A DNA stretch of 64,000 bases, taken from the NCBI GenBank assembly GCA_963921425.1, contig OY992837.1, positions 2,329,896-2,393,895 of the forward strand, in the 5' to 3' direction. The stretch comes from Dryas octopetala. Lineage: Eukaryota > Streptophyta > Magnoliopsida > Rosales > Rosaceae. The notes beneath the pieces are model-generated. The model had not been told where the DNA came from, searched no databases, and was given only the letters and a program-made list of their open reading frames with translations. Shown here one piece after another: positions 1-12,111 of this stretch. Position numbers and translations under genes: made by a program. Numbering within the stretch: position 1 is the first letter of the stretch; the number at the start of each line of letters is the position of its first letter.

Positions 1-164
1 TATCCAAAAGTTCCTACCCCCTTGGTCATATAGTTTCTGAAAAAAAAGAAAAAGAATGATATTAATGCTATTAATGTGTCATTCTTATTTCAATACAAGC
101 TTGTGGTGGTAATTTAAATTGTAAGTATTTATCAATCATCCTTGTTTAGTGTCACTGGACTGAC

Positions 165-1194
165 CTTTATTCCTGTTTCAAATTCTGCCAAAATTGTAGG
201 AATTGAAGCAAGAATCTGATCCAATGTTTTAGAATAAAATGCACCAGCAAGATCATTTTGGCCTATATCAAACATGTAAAGCCCCTTTCCGAAAAAATCT
301 TCTGTTGGCAGATACTTGTCAAATTTCTTACCTAGAGAAGAAACAAAACAGAAAATTAAGAATAGTCATAGTTGGATGTCAGTCAAAAATTCATATGTTC
401 TTGCTGCCACCCTAGCTCTTTAATTTTAGCCCTTTTATTTCCCTGAAAAGAAGACCCGGCTTCTTCTTCTTTCTTTTAGGAATCCGGCAAGCGAAAATCC
501 CTTCTTCTCTTGAGTGATTGCTTGAGTTAAGCCTCCTTGACTAGTTTTGAGTCTTGATTTCTTACAATAGGCGCTGCTGGAAAACTTGCAGATTTTGTTG
601 AACAAAATAAAACATGCATCAATAAGAAGATTAATGAACACACATACCTTTAGCTAGCAATTCAAGAACCCTGGCCTTAAATCTCAGAAACTGAGAGACC
701 TGAACCCCAAATGAAAATGGGCTGAAAGATGTTGCGGTTGCTGGAAGTATAGTAGACCCTGCAGCTGCAAAATTGCACCCTTTTCGGAAACTTGGCATGC
801 CAACTGAATTTAAATAGGCATTCAGAAATGGAAGGTCCATTGCATCCACTGCAACATTATACATAAAGCTGTGTAAGTAAAACCATAAACTTAAAAACAG
901 AGGAATACAAAGGAAATGAAGCAGAGCAAAGCTTAGTTCAACAAAAATGAAAAAATTACTAAGAAAATCAACAATGAGACGGCCATCGGAGTATCTCCCA
1001 GATGGGGTTTTGAAATAAGTCTGTCCATAAGGGGATAGAAGGCCCTCAATGCCGGCGGAGACAAGATTGCCGGTGTCGGAATTTGAATCGCCGAAGTTGA
1101 AAACAGCAGGGTAGTTGAAGTGAATGGATTTGGCAAGAGGTATGGAGATGGAAATCAAGGTGAGAATTTGGAGAATGCAGGTCTTGGTAGCCAT
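165..1194 (-). CDS. GDSL esterase/lipase, 5' part (gene continues beyond the left edge)
   Basis: Secreted serine hydrolase of the SGNH/GDSL family, the ENOD8-like plant group; the substrate is unknown, and the family hydrolyses ester bonds of lipids or acylated sugars in the apoplast. Exons on the minus strand are 960-1194, 648-848 and 165-331; the rest lies beyond position 1. The start at 1194 begins MATKTC, followed by a hydrophobic signal-peptide-like stretch ending near AKSI. Block I is FNFGDSNSDTGN, with the nucleophile Ser in GDS, and exon 3 carries the block III-like GQNDL. Exon 1 ends after one base of a codon, and the joined frame reads DFL-MDAMDLP as expected for the family. An in-frame ATG exists further upstream (1302), but the chosen start gives the conserved signal peptide shared with the duplicate exon at 1696-1942. 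Catalytic Asp/His are off the window. Confidence 0.88.
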
Positions 1195-1695
1195 GGCAAA
1201 TGCTACAGAGAGGTTCTTAATCTTAAGTCTCTGGCAAAATATATACTTTATGAAGTCTTTCATGATAAGTTTTGTTGTTTGGTGAGCATTGGTGGGGCTC
1301 ATGTGTGAGTTGTTGGTTTGCTTTCAGATTTGGAGAGCCAAATACAAAACTAATTTGTTCTTGGTCAGTTAAAAACTTAAAATAGGGGCATAAAGGCATG
1401 TTACTTTTATCTCACTATTTTTTTATACATGCAAACATATATTTAACGATCATATTTGTATAATGATTTTTGCTTATGCGACGGACATGTTATTTTGTTA
1501 GACTATTAATTAAATAAAGTCATGTACAAATGCATGCAGGTCCAAAATCTACTAGCATAACATATCTCAAAAAGACTCTAATATATATAAATACGATAGT
1601 GTGGTACAAAGGTAAATTATGACAGTCACATATATCTACAGGTAAAGTAAAAACATTACGCAAGTACTGCATGTGAGTAATGGTAAGAAATTTAC

Positions 1696-1942
1696 TGAGA
1701 AAATCAATGATGAGACGGCCATCAGAAAACCTCCCAGATGGAGTTTTGAAGTAAGTACGTCCATAAGGTGGGGGAAGCTGGAAACCAAGCCCAGCAGGAA
1801 GTTCACCAGTGTCGGAGTTTGAATCCCCAAAGTTGAAAACCGCAGGATAGCTGAACTCAATTGACTTTGCAATAGGTGAAAACATGGAAAGAAAGGTGAC
1901 AATTTGGAGAATGGAGGTCTTGGTAGCCATGGTTGAAGCCAT
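1696..1942 (-). pseudogene. Duplicated GDSL first exon (truncated tandem copy or alternative first exon)
   Basis: A second copy of the first exon of the GDSL gene: ATG at 1942, signal-peptide-like segment, FNFGDSNSDTG block I, then SGRFSDGRLIIDFL and a GT splice donor at 1694-1695. The copy has diverged after the GDS motif. No matching second exon lies between it and the downstream copy at 1194, so on its own it is a truncated duplicate. However, it ends in the same codon phase as exon 960-1194, so it could splice in frame to the exon at 648-848 and serve as an alternative first exon. A TATA-like run (TATATATA) lies about 30 bp upstream of the ATG on the minus strand, which favours a promoter of its own. 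Transcript data would decide. Confidence 0.7.
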
Positions 1943-3069
1943 TGTGGTCTTTATGAATTAAGACTCACTATATATAATGTCTTAAAACTATATAAGAATG
2001 GAAACGACATTTTATCTGGTTTACTTGTACTGCTTTTGGGCAACCTTCTCAAGTCTCAACTGTCCAATATTCGAGCTTAATATTCACGGGTGTGTTTGTT
2101 ATGTACCAACCACAAAATACAGTAATACATTATGTCATACAGCCAAGTTTGGAAGTATCTATGGCCATAGTGAAAGTTTGCTTTGAGTTTTGGAAAGGCT
2201 GAATGAACCCAAAAAGCAAAGTTTATCTGTTCAATTACTGTTTTACCCTTCAATTATTCACTACACTCGATGCCAACTACAAAGCACAAAACCATAACGA
2301 ACACAGCTATGTTAGATAAGGAGTCCCACAAGACAGCGTTAGCATTCAATTGATGAGTATAATTTTAAGGGCATATCCGGAATTGTATAAAACTCGATGG
2401 GGTTCTTACTGCTTAAAGCAAGAAATATATGAAGCACCATATAGCAAGCAAGGGCTTAAAATTTTCCTTACACGAATGGCTTATATGCGTGCCTTTGCAT
2501 GCCCACGGATTGCTTAAATATCTTCTAGACAAGGCCCAAAACGGAAAACTATGGGCCTTTCCATTTAGAGTGCTTTGAAAACGAGCTTTCAAAATTACGA
2601 TGTAATTTAAGATCTGTATTTTTTTACTAGTAATTTTAATACATGAAAGCATATTTGATATTAAATTAAAAATATAATGAAAATGTGTTTGATGTTAGTA
2701 TATGAAAACAAGTAGAAACAAAAAAATTATAAAAACAAGTGAAAATGAGGACATGCATATGGTTCACAATGGCCCACCCCCAAACTTTGAGGCCCAAGGA
2801 GTCCGATTAGAGAAAGTCGAGCATTTACTATATTTGTGTTTCCTATCCAGTATCCAGTGCATGATTTCCACAAAAGGATAGCCTAAACCTATTTCCGAAA
2901 CCCAATTAGACCAACGACTTACAAAAATTCAAAATACTTAGAAATGTTACAAGTACGGTTTACTCAGTTTAAGATGAATTTGTGGAATTAGGCCTGGTGT
3001 ACGTACCAAGCTAACAGGTAAGTTTACTCAGTTGACCTCAGATGTCAGGTGGGTTTTTGTAGTTTGTAA
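1943..3069. other. Intergenic, no gene seen
   Basis: AT-rich spacer between the GDSL locus and the kinesin 3' end. Only short ORFs without family features are present. The part nearest 3069 probably holds the kinesin 3' UTR and polyadenylation signals, and the part nearest 1943 the promoter of the duplicated GDSL exon. Confidence 0.6.
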
Positions 3070-6000
3070 TCAACATTTCAACAACTTGGTAGAGAAGAGT
3101 GACCTGACCCATGACACAAAGAAACTGGGGATGCCTGAAAGTTTATGCAGGACACTTGAAGTATGATCTCCACCCTCTTTGCATAGTGCATCAGATCTTT
3201 CACCAGCTGCTAATTTGTCCTTCAGAGCCTTATTCTCACTCTTAAGCTGTAACAACATAAAATATGCAAATAAATTCGTTTTAAAACAAGTAGAACAAAA
3301 GTTTTCAATAAACTTCAACTAATTCCACAATTGAACTTATTGTGGTTCTATAGAGATCAAAGATGCAACCAGAAGTCAAATGGCTTTATTAATTGTGGTT
3401 CTTATTGTAGTTCCACATAGACTATTTACAATATTAATTCATTAAATGGCTTTATTAACGGTAACTCGAACCTCCTCAACAGTGGATACAAGCTCTTCCA
3501 CTGTCTGCTGCAATGAGATAATCGTCTGTAGAGTGACATCCTCAAATGCTGAATCCAACTCTTCAGATGAACAAGGATCGAAGAAAATTCCATTCAGTGT
3601 GAACAACTCCTCAAGCAACTCAACATCTTCAACATCAAATCTCTCCCTCAACTATATATATGAGGGTTGTGTTAGAACTACTTAGAACTATACTAAAAAG
3701 GCCATAACAACAATTTTACAAGAGAATTCTTACCTTTTCTAGAATTCTCTCACATGACTCATCTTTAGTTGACGAGGGAGGTCCATGCTTTTTAGCACAT
3801 TTATCCCCATTGCACTTGGCATGCGGTGACATCTTTACATGCTTTGCCCTGCCAGAATGTCATATCCCAAATGGAAGATTACAAATCAACTCAATGTTGT
3901 TTATTTGTTTTAAGTCCTAATCACCTTTGTATTAGGGACTGAGGGATGAAGCAGAAGAGAACACAAATAATAAATAGCATGTATTATCGGGTGTTGAATA
4001 ATATACCTCATTCCAAAGCGAAGAGTGGACAGACTCTCTAATGCATTTGAAGGGCTTGGTGAGCAGCAACACAATAATGCTGTACGGGAGTTCCCTCCCT
4101 TTAAGATGAGGACCAGTAGAACTTCAATACAAATTGATAATGCTATGGTGAGAAGGATTAGAGGGAGGGAAACTAACCAGTGCATCTTGTAAAATCCGAG
4201 TAAGCTTGGAATCACGATATGGAATGTGGTTTGCTTTGCCTGATGAACCAGATGTCAGAGCATTTATCACATTCCCAAGGGCTGAGAGGGACTTATTGAT
4301 GGTCTTGGCTTCTTCAAGAACTTTTCCCTCAGCTCCAGTTTTCTCTACTTTTTCAGAACCAGCCAAGTCAACAAGAATTAATTTTCCAGTTTTCAACCTG
4401 TCCACAGATTCAGAATGTTCAAGATTGTACATTCAAAAACTTGTCACCAATACAAAATAAATTTTTTTTACCTGTCATCTTTCTTTAATTCTTGCTGAAC
4501 TGTGAAGATGTAAATACAATGACTTCTGCTACTGGCCATGTTCATTTCTATATAGATATTAAGTTTTGAACACAATAACAGAAAATGGGCTATTTTCCCA
4601 GCCAAAAAAACTACTATTAGTATACTGTGAAATTAAGAAATAACCAGAACTGAAAAAGAAATCAAAGCAGGATACGTGTCTCTCCAACAGTTCTGTTAGC
4701 TATCCCACACTGCATGTTCAACATCAGAATTAGACCATACACCATAAATCTGAATTCTGAAGTAAATTATCTTACAGATAGGTTTTGTAATGCTTCTGCA
4801 GGACCCAACACAGAGACCTGGAATAGGAAAAATTAGAGGCTTTTTCTCAGTCCAAAAGCATCTTACGAGTTAAGACATATATTGCATAAATTCTCAAAAT
4901 CTAAATCATCCATAACCTGGATCCAATTTCTAGTCATTTCAGTTTTCTTAGTCTCATAATAAATTGAATCATACAAGAGGTTTCCAGTCTCAAGAAAAAA
5001 TTTTAAACTTTTGAAATGAGACCAGGATAATTCAATGTATTTTCACTTCTAGAAACCCTGTTACCCAAACTAAGATTCAATTTTTGTTCAATGGACACAT
5101 TGAATAAGAGAGAAGCCTCATCAGAACTCTTGTGTGTGCACATGTAAAATGCACATGCACCTTAGTAGAAATGAGCCAGTGAAGGTGGTATTCAAGCCTA
5201 TGCACGTATTGCTTCAAAAGATAAGCATACCTCTGTTACTCCATTCAACAATATCCCCTGCGCCTTACTCTCCTTAATCTGTATGTTGTCTTTTGATAAA
5301 TCAAAAAGGTCCCTGTGTAAGAAGTACAGTTAACACTAAAATTGCAATTGTAGCTATTAGAACCTTCCCGGAGTTCCATCATATTCAGCTTACTTTCTTT
5401 ATGTCCCAAGGATTGTGTATTTGAGTCTAATTGAGTCATTCCAGTTCTACATACCTTACTTTTTCCATGTAGATCTCTACCTGGAAGAGAAACAGATAGA
5501 TACAGAAAATTACATATTTACATGGTAGAGACGTTGCAATCAATTATAGTTCCTTGTGAAAGAAAAGCATGTCTCAATACCATTGACAATTTGACTGAGT
5601 ACTTTATTGTTCCTTCAGAAGATTTTATGCAATCAAACAGTCCATCGATTACTCTTGGAAGTAATCCTGTCTTCTGCTCATCGCATTCCCATATGCTAGA
5701 CCCCTGCACAACATATGCATACATTACCATGTGTGTGTTGAATTAATTCAATATCTACATATTAACAATCATCTCTAGAAGATTGTGATATGACACATCA
5801 CCTCCATGCTATATGTCTTCCCAGCTCCAGTCTGTCATTAGTTGCACACAGATTGTAAATTAGAATCAACAAAATAAGTAAGACATGCATTATTCGACAG
5901 AAATTAACACATACAATACAAGCAACCACCGTAAGAACAAAAAGTTAGACAACTATGTCCTACCTGTCCATAAGTGATTATTGTCCCATTGATTGCATCA

Positions 6001-6641
6001 ACAGCATCTGTATCATGATCACACCATACTATATTATTACCAATTAGTAGAACCTATCCATAGTTTGGCTGCTAAGAAAAAGTAAGAAAAGAGAATATAC
6101 CAACAGGATATATATATATATATATCTGCAAATATTTTTAGTAGTTAATCAGGATTTCAGGGATGAGGAATACTTTCTTAGCAACTAAGCAGATAATCCA
6201 CAAAGTATCCATTAAAATAAGGGCTAATAGTGAACATTGGTTCTAACTTCTAAGATATACCTCGCACAATAGGCCAAGCTAGAAACTCATAGACTTGAGC
6301 TTGCTCAGATTTCTCGTAGAAGACCTTATCAAAGCTAAATGTAAATTCTTCTTCCTTCTCATCCTACAACACAATAATTCAAATTTCTTAAACAATCATT
6401 TCTCAAACACATGAACAAAATTATTACCTGAATTAATTTGAAAAATGCAGTAATACTGATACATTCATGCATACACTCGCATACAGTGAAGGCAATGTAT
6501 AATGTTTCATTGCGAAAAGAGAAGGACCTTGAAAAGGAAAGTTTCGGAGTCTATGCATTGAATGCAGATTGTATCGCCGTGATCTCTTCTCTCCTTGGAG
6601 CTTAATGGCCTGAAGCGAGCACAAACTGTTATACTCGACAT
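3070..6641 (-). CDS. KIN-1: Kinesin motor protein, plant KIN-1 type
   Basis: N-terminal motor kinesin of 485 aa, an ATP-driven microtubule motor. Exons (minus strand): 6528-6641, 6261-6363, 5964-6007, 5802-5831, 5581-5703, 5455-5480, 5231-5312, 4776-4817, 4676-4709, 4472-4547, 4178-4397, 4007-4098, 3734-3848, 3472-3651, 3070-3246. The motor begins almost at residue 1 ([12 protein letters not shown]). The P-loop GQTGAGKT is at 86-93, switch I MASSRSH at about 203-209, and switch II DLAGSE at 235-240; the motor ends with [14 protein letters not shown] short tail with a predicted coiled coil ([22 protein letters not shown]) follows. Length and architecture fit the single plant kinesin-1-like protein (Arabidopsis At3g63480, rice PSS1), which is linked to meiotic chromosome behaviour; that role is transferred from the family. 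The gene is divergent from the methyltransferase at 7327. Read-through of the last intron would give an alternative end, VRVTVNKAI. Confidence 0.93.
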
Positions 6642-7326
6642 TATCTCGCCCTGCTACAAAGCTAAAATTGATTCAAAGCTGCAAAAAATTAATCACAAAA
6701 AAGAGCGTCAGTTCTCATCCGTTTGATCGACGAGAAAATCAAAGAAAATCGGTTTTCTAACACAGGATCCATGCTACTTGGTTGCTCAAAATCTGGAGAA
6801 GTCTTAAACATTGAGCTGAACGGTTGTGTTTGGCTCAGCTTAGAAAGTGAAAATTTCTTCGAAATTCAAATGATGTCGATTCATTTTCTTAGTAGCCAAA
6901 CAGCGAAAAGAGTCAACATCTCAAATAACTCATGAGCTTTGAAATCTGTTTGGCTACTGAGAATTCAAAAAGAAAAATAGAAATTAAAGATATAAAAGTA
7001 GTGAATCTCAAAATTTCTGTAGTTTCCTACGTTTCTAGGCAACCATACAATCGAGAGAGATTGAGAGAGTACTTTGGGTTTACGCGCGAAAAAAAAAAAG
7101 ACGTTTCAAAGTGCAAAGTAGAGGAGGTAGTGCCTCACTAGTCACTAGCTTTATAAGATTAAGCACGCACTAAAAACGACGTGTGGTTTGCCAAACCAAA
7201 CAAGTACAAAACGACGCGTCGTTTTGTTGGTGGGTGGGTCGGACCGTGGTCCGTGGATAATGTGTCCTCAGCTTAATATGGTAATGGAGAATGCTAAAAC
7301 CCTAGAAGCCTCTAATGGTGACAACC
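6642..7326. promoter_or_regulatory. Divergent promoter between KIN-1 and the FAM86-type methyltransferase
   Basis: 685 bp separate two start codons that point away from each other, so this stretch must hold both promoters and both 5' UTRs. It contains a perfect 22-nt palindrome at 7206-7227 with the core ACGACGCGTCGT, and a related half-site AAAACGACGTGT at about 7171-7182. Short ORFs here (for example 6723-6935) show no family features. Confidence 0.7.
7206..7227. promoter_or_regulatory. Perfect 22-nt palindrome, core ACGACGCGTCGT
   Basis: The sequence equals its own reverse complement over 22 bases and lies about 100 bp upstream of the methyltransferase ATG. CG-rich palindromes flanked by A/T runs are unusual in this AT-rich spacer. 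A similar interrupted palindrome sits in the other divergent promoter at 25710-25727. A transcription-factor or core-promoter function is inference. Confidence 0.6.
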
Positions 7327-10300
7327 ATGGCGGACGAGGAGCTCGACCCTTCAACCTCGTCATGTCTCCACTTGCTCTCAGCTTTCCTTGCTATGGAGCC
7401 CACCGACTCCCAAATCGCCTTGGCCCGGTAAGTCCCCGGCGCACGTTAGCACAACGCGGCGCACTTTAACACAATGCTGGCCGGCGCATTGTAGTGCCTG
7501 GTGCGCACGTTAGCAAGTGCACAAGTGCACCTTCTTGTTTTTGTTATTAATACATGAATGTTTTGTATTTGTGAACTGTGTAGGGCATGCAGTGGAGGGT
7601 GGGTTACTGAGAGAGTGCAGAGGTTCATTTGGGACCATTGCATAACCAAATATGTAAATTTTTATGCGCTCTATTTATGCATAGTTGAATTACATGCAAT
7701 TTCATTTTGCTTCTATTTTCAGCTTAGAATTATGTTTTTAATGAGTTTATGTTAATGTGACATATTTAGTTGGGTGGAGGATGGCATATTTGAAGTGTTA
7801 TATTTGGTTGCTGAGAAAATAAGGGAAAAGAAAACACCAATTTGGGTTCTTATGAATTGAATTTTTCTTTCTTAATACAGTATTAGCAGTAAAGCAGGGT
7901 ATGGAATAATTGATATTTGAATGCCTAGGTACAAAATATTACTTTTATTCTTATTCCCCTGCATTTTCTCAGCAACCAAACCAACTATCACTTTTGGTCT
8001 TTTCTCAAGTATAGAGCTTGCTTCAGTTGAATGGTTTATGCAGGCTAGGAAATTACATGCACCTTACCTGAAGAAATTTCTGAAGAAGCTTATTGACGAA
8101 GTAGAGTTGAACCGTGGTGATGTGCTGGATGAGTTATACGAGCAATATGCCCATTACATGACTTCTTTGAAGGTATGGCTAATGAATGAAGGACTGTTAA
8201 ATGAAGTTGTCCATTTAAGTTATTCACTTGTTTTCAATTGGAATTAACAAGCTGTTTTGTTCAATAGGATAATGATCTTGAAAAAATAAATGCAAGGGTC
8301 TTCAAATACATTTCATTCCTTTTTCCTGATGGTAATAATTTTAATTCATGTGGTGCTGGTGTATGGAGTTTCTTATTCTTGGTTAGCATTCTTAATGATC
8401 TGGTACCTCTAGGTTGTCTTGAACTTTCAAGTTGCTCCAAGTCGAGGAAACTGATGGTGCCACTGCAATGTTCGCTAAACATGCTTGATGGAGATACAGG
8501 GTATGTTTCACTCTTGATATCTTTTGTCTTCTACTTGATATCCACTAAACCAGATGTTGATGCCTTTGTCAAAAACAGTATTTACCGAAAAGATAAGTGA
8601 AATCCAAAAGTTGTATATGGCCCATTTGTTAGTATTTCATAGTCTACTTGTATAGCATACAACAATTCGACAGGTTTTAGTATTTTACATGTTTGATTAA
8701 TTTGCACTAGTTCATAACAATCATTTCAGTTTGTTCTTACTAAGGGTTGTTTTGCTTGGTTGTAAGAAGCTTACTAGCTAATTTATAGTAGTTTTGGCTT
8801 ATTTAATGCAGGTGTTCACTTTGGCCATCCAGTCTTTTTTTGTCAGAGTGCATACTTTCTTTTCCAGAATTATTTTCTAATAAGTCATGTTTTGAGGTAA
8901 GTTATATGCTCAAGAATTCATCTAATCTAGTTGAACATACAAATTATTCTTTACATGAATGTAGCCGTGATAAGCCAAGAGCTGGCTGACTTTGCTGTTG
9001 CCTTGTACAACTAAGGTCTGAATTAATCAGCTAAATTATGTTTTAGTAGATTTTGCCATTTCTTTTTCTTCATTTGGTAATTCTACTAGTATCTTCACTA
9101 TGGTCTTGTGCATTTACATTTTTATTTTGTTGACCATGAACTGAAAAATAGGTTGGTTCGGGTGTGGGTCTGGTTGGCATCTGTCTTGCTCATGTGAAAG
9201 CATCCAAGGTATGTTATCCAAAATTTGCAAGTAGAGGAAAACCTTCTCCTTTTACAATATCATTGGATTATTTTAGAACAATATGCTGAAATTGATATTT
9301 ACTTTAACCAGTAAAAGATCTAGGTTCTTATTGAAAAGTAAAAGGTCTAGGAGAATTTGTGTTATTTTACCACAAAGCATGTGAATTGGTATAAATTGAA
9401 AAACACGCTTGTAGCCAACATTGTTTTTTCTCTATCTCTTAGTGTTGAGGGTGATTTAGCCATGCTTTGTATGGTCTTGCAACTTTCAATATTAACAGGC
9501 ATACACACACAAAGAATAAGTGTATTACTTATTGTCAATATTCATATTGTGGATCACTATTTTATTTATTTGATATAGGTGATATTAAGCGATGGTGACC
9601 TGTCAACTTTAGCAAACATGAAGCTTAATCTGGAATTGAATCACTTTAGTGTTGAAACTGACATGTCAAAAACTACTGAAGATCCAACTATGGTGAGTCT
9701 CACTCACTCTGGCTGGTAAAGAAACCAAGGACAAAGTATGAGACTGCATAACTTGTAATACCATTTATAATTGTCTTAACAATTTTAGGTCAAATGCATT
9801 CATCTGCCATGGGAATCTGTCTCAGAGACGGAGCTTCAAAACCTCAAGTCAGACATAATGTGAGTATTTCTTTTGGTAGACTTCAGACTGTAAGAGTGTT
9901 GTGATTATGGTCTCAACTACCAACGTCTACTCCTATCAAATATTAGACTGCTTTAAGTCCTTGCTTTACTATTTAGAGTTTTGAGATAATGTTATGAGAT
10001 GAAGTCAGTTTTTGTGGGACACTACAGTTTTTTCAAGTCAAATTGTTTAGCCTGCTGAATCCTGAAACCATGCTAATTTCCTTATTTCTCATCCAACAGT
10101 TTGGGTGCAGATGTAATATATGATCCAGCATGTCTCCCACACCTCGTTCGAGTACTGGCCTTTCTTCTGAACCGGCCGAGATTCTATCCTGAGAAATCAA
10201 GTGGTAATCACCTGGGGTTTTTACTGGAACGTAAAAGTACTGATGCTAAAGCCAATGGAACTCATGAAGGAAATGGTGCAAATGGTGATAAGTCTGAAGC

Positions 10301-10541
10301 TTTTCTGTGCAAAAGAACAGACAATGGTGTCACAAATGATGGATTAAAGAAAGGTCCAATGGCCCTTATTGCTTCTGTCATTCGCAATATTAACACATTC
10401 AATCAATTTCTTGCTTTGTTAGACGAGGCTAACCTTACCATCAAAGACCTAACTGGATCACTTAGACCTTTCAGTCTGCTTCCTTACATGCAGTCATATG
10501 ATCCAACCACTATACGGCTATTTGCCATCTCATGTACATAG
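7327..10541 (+). CDS. FAM86/EEF2KMT-type protein-lysine methyltransferase
   Basis: Class I SAM-dependent methyltransferase of 406 aa. The animal and yeast relatives (EEF2KMT/FAM86) methylate a lysine of elongation factor 2; the plant substrate is inferred, not shown. Exons: 7327-7427, 7584-7653, 8044-8172, 8268-8331, 8413-8500, 8812-8896, 9152-9208, 9579-9692, 9789-9859, 10100-10541. An N-terminal FAM86-like helical region (about residues 1-110) precedes the Rossmann fold. Motif I is VGSGVGLVG at 180-188, a SAM-ribose acidic residue follows in ILSDGD, and the METTL-type motif is GADVIYDP at 262-269. A low-complexity insert rich in Asn/Gly/Lys (about 310-345) precedes the C-terminal FNQFLALLDEANL segment. 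The ATG at 7327 opens MADEELDP and is in frame with everything downstream. Arabidopsis At5g27400 appears to be the counterpart, also next to the aminotransferase fusion. Confidence 0.85.
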
Positions 10542-11238
10542 CCTTTGTATTGCTCAACCACCTAGAGACCTCAAATGTTTGGTCTGTTCCCATCATGTGA
10601 TTTTTTTTTTTGGAGAAATGTATTCTGACTTGTTAAACTTGTTTCAATTTGGATGTAAACAGTTTTTGGAAATTCAACTATTATTCAAAATTAAAGATTT
10701 TGTCAATTATTTATGGTTCATGGACCAAACTATTTACTTCTGTTTCAATAGGTATGAAATGTTAGTTAAAAAAAGTATGATTTATACTAGATATGCACAA
10801 AGGGGACCTAGGGTCCATTAACCCCACCAAAGGGTTAATTCACTTCATTGTTCATTGTCATGCAGCTTTTGTTTTTATGATGATAAAGGAAATGCATGAT
10901 GCACCTTGTGGGTCTCTAATTTGCTAGCCAATCTTGTCAGCATATGAGTCCCACCAATTTTAAGATGAGTGATGAGGGGCCTTTCACTTTCACACAGTAA
11001 TTGATGAGCTTCCCTTATGCGGAAACAAGTCAGATCATGGTTAGAGAATTCAACTTATTAGTGGACAGTTGTTACGCTGATGAAAGTGTAATGTGCAAGG
11101 CATATAAACAAGTAATATGATTCATGGTTAAAGTTTCGTGCACGGATTAAACTTTTGGGATATTTTATTTATTTTATTACAACTTTTTTGAGTAATTTTA
11201 ATGGCACTAATTATTAATGTGAGAAATAAACTTGTTAA
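10542..11238. other. 3' UTR and intergenic spacer, no gene seen
   Basis: Sequence downstream of the methyltransferase stop codon; an ORF at 10498-10821 only overlaps the end of that gene in another frame. No coding signal is convincing. Confidence 0.5.
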
Positions 11239-11247
11239 AATAAACAA

Positions 11248-11674
11248 GGATTTATTTCATATTTAGTACTTAAACTTTGACTCTTGTCTTAATGTGGTAC
11301 CTAAACTTTTATTTGTCCCAATTGAGTACCTAAACTTTTATTTTATGTCTAATAAGTACCAAAATGAATTTTTGTTAAAATTGTCAATAAAAATTAGAGA
11401 CAATATAGTCAAAGTATATTTTAATTATTTTCTTTATATGTTTAAAATTATTAAAAAAAACACACAACAAACAAAAAAAATTAAAAATTAAAATTAAAAT
11501 ATAAATATAAATTTTTTGAAGTGACTATATTGCCCCTAACTTTTGTTGATAATTTTAACAAAAATTTATTTTGGTACCTATTAGACACAAAATAAAAATT
11601 TAGGTACTCAATTGGGACAAATAAAAGTTTAAGTACCACATTAAGACAATGGTACTAAATATGAAAAAAAACCT
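11248..11674. mobile_element. MITE with long inverted repeats and a 9-bp target duplication
   Basis: A 427-bp non-coding element. The left end (CATATTTAGTAC, then blocks resembling GGTACCTAAACTTTTATTTG) is repeated inverted at the right end for more than 100 bp. It is flanked by the perfect direct repeat AATAAACAA at 11239-11247 and 11675-11683. A 9-bp duplication and long TIRs point to a Mutator-like (MULE-derived) MITE. It sits between the methyltransferase and the aminotransferase gene. Confidence 0.88.
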
Positions 11675-11683
11675 AATAAACAA

Positions 11684-12111
11684 AGTGTGCGAATGCACTC
11701 ATACTGTCATACAAACATAAAAAAGAAAGGGTCAATTTTGGACCAGCCAAACTCCAAAAGACACCTTAGGCTTAGGATATCTCATTTCCTTGTAGTAAAA
11801 AAATCTCATCTTCCTGAAAATGTGGGTCTTGGTATAGTTCAATATTTAGTTATTTACCGTAACCATCCTATGAAATGAGCACGTTTGAACTCACTCGACC
11901 ACAGGCACTGCAGAAAACATTGAGATTGATGCAAGTGCTGCCTCTGCTGTCTTTTTCTTTGTGACAAAAACGAGGTAGACCACTACAAATCAACTCAATC
12001 AATCATTCAGTTTTTAGTTGCAGAGCTATCAGCTATACATAGATTCAGCTCTGAGTCTTAAAGCCCGGTTACTTTCACAAAGTTTGTGAATTTTAATCCA
12101 AACCCATCACC
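11684..12111. other. Upstream region of the aminotransferase fusion gene
   Basis: 428 bp between the MITE duplication and the ATG at 12112. It must contain the promoter and 5' UTR of the fusion gene. No clear TATA box or upstream ORF of note. Confidence 0.5.

Noticed and set aside
631..1302. Longer GDSL reading frame starting at 1302
   Set aside because: It runs through the intron between exons 960-1194 and 648-848; splice sites and the family alignment support removal, and the start at 1194 gives the conserved signal peptide.
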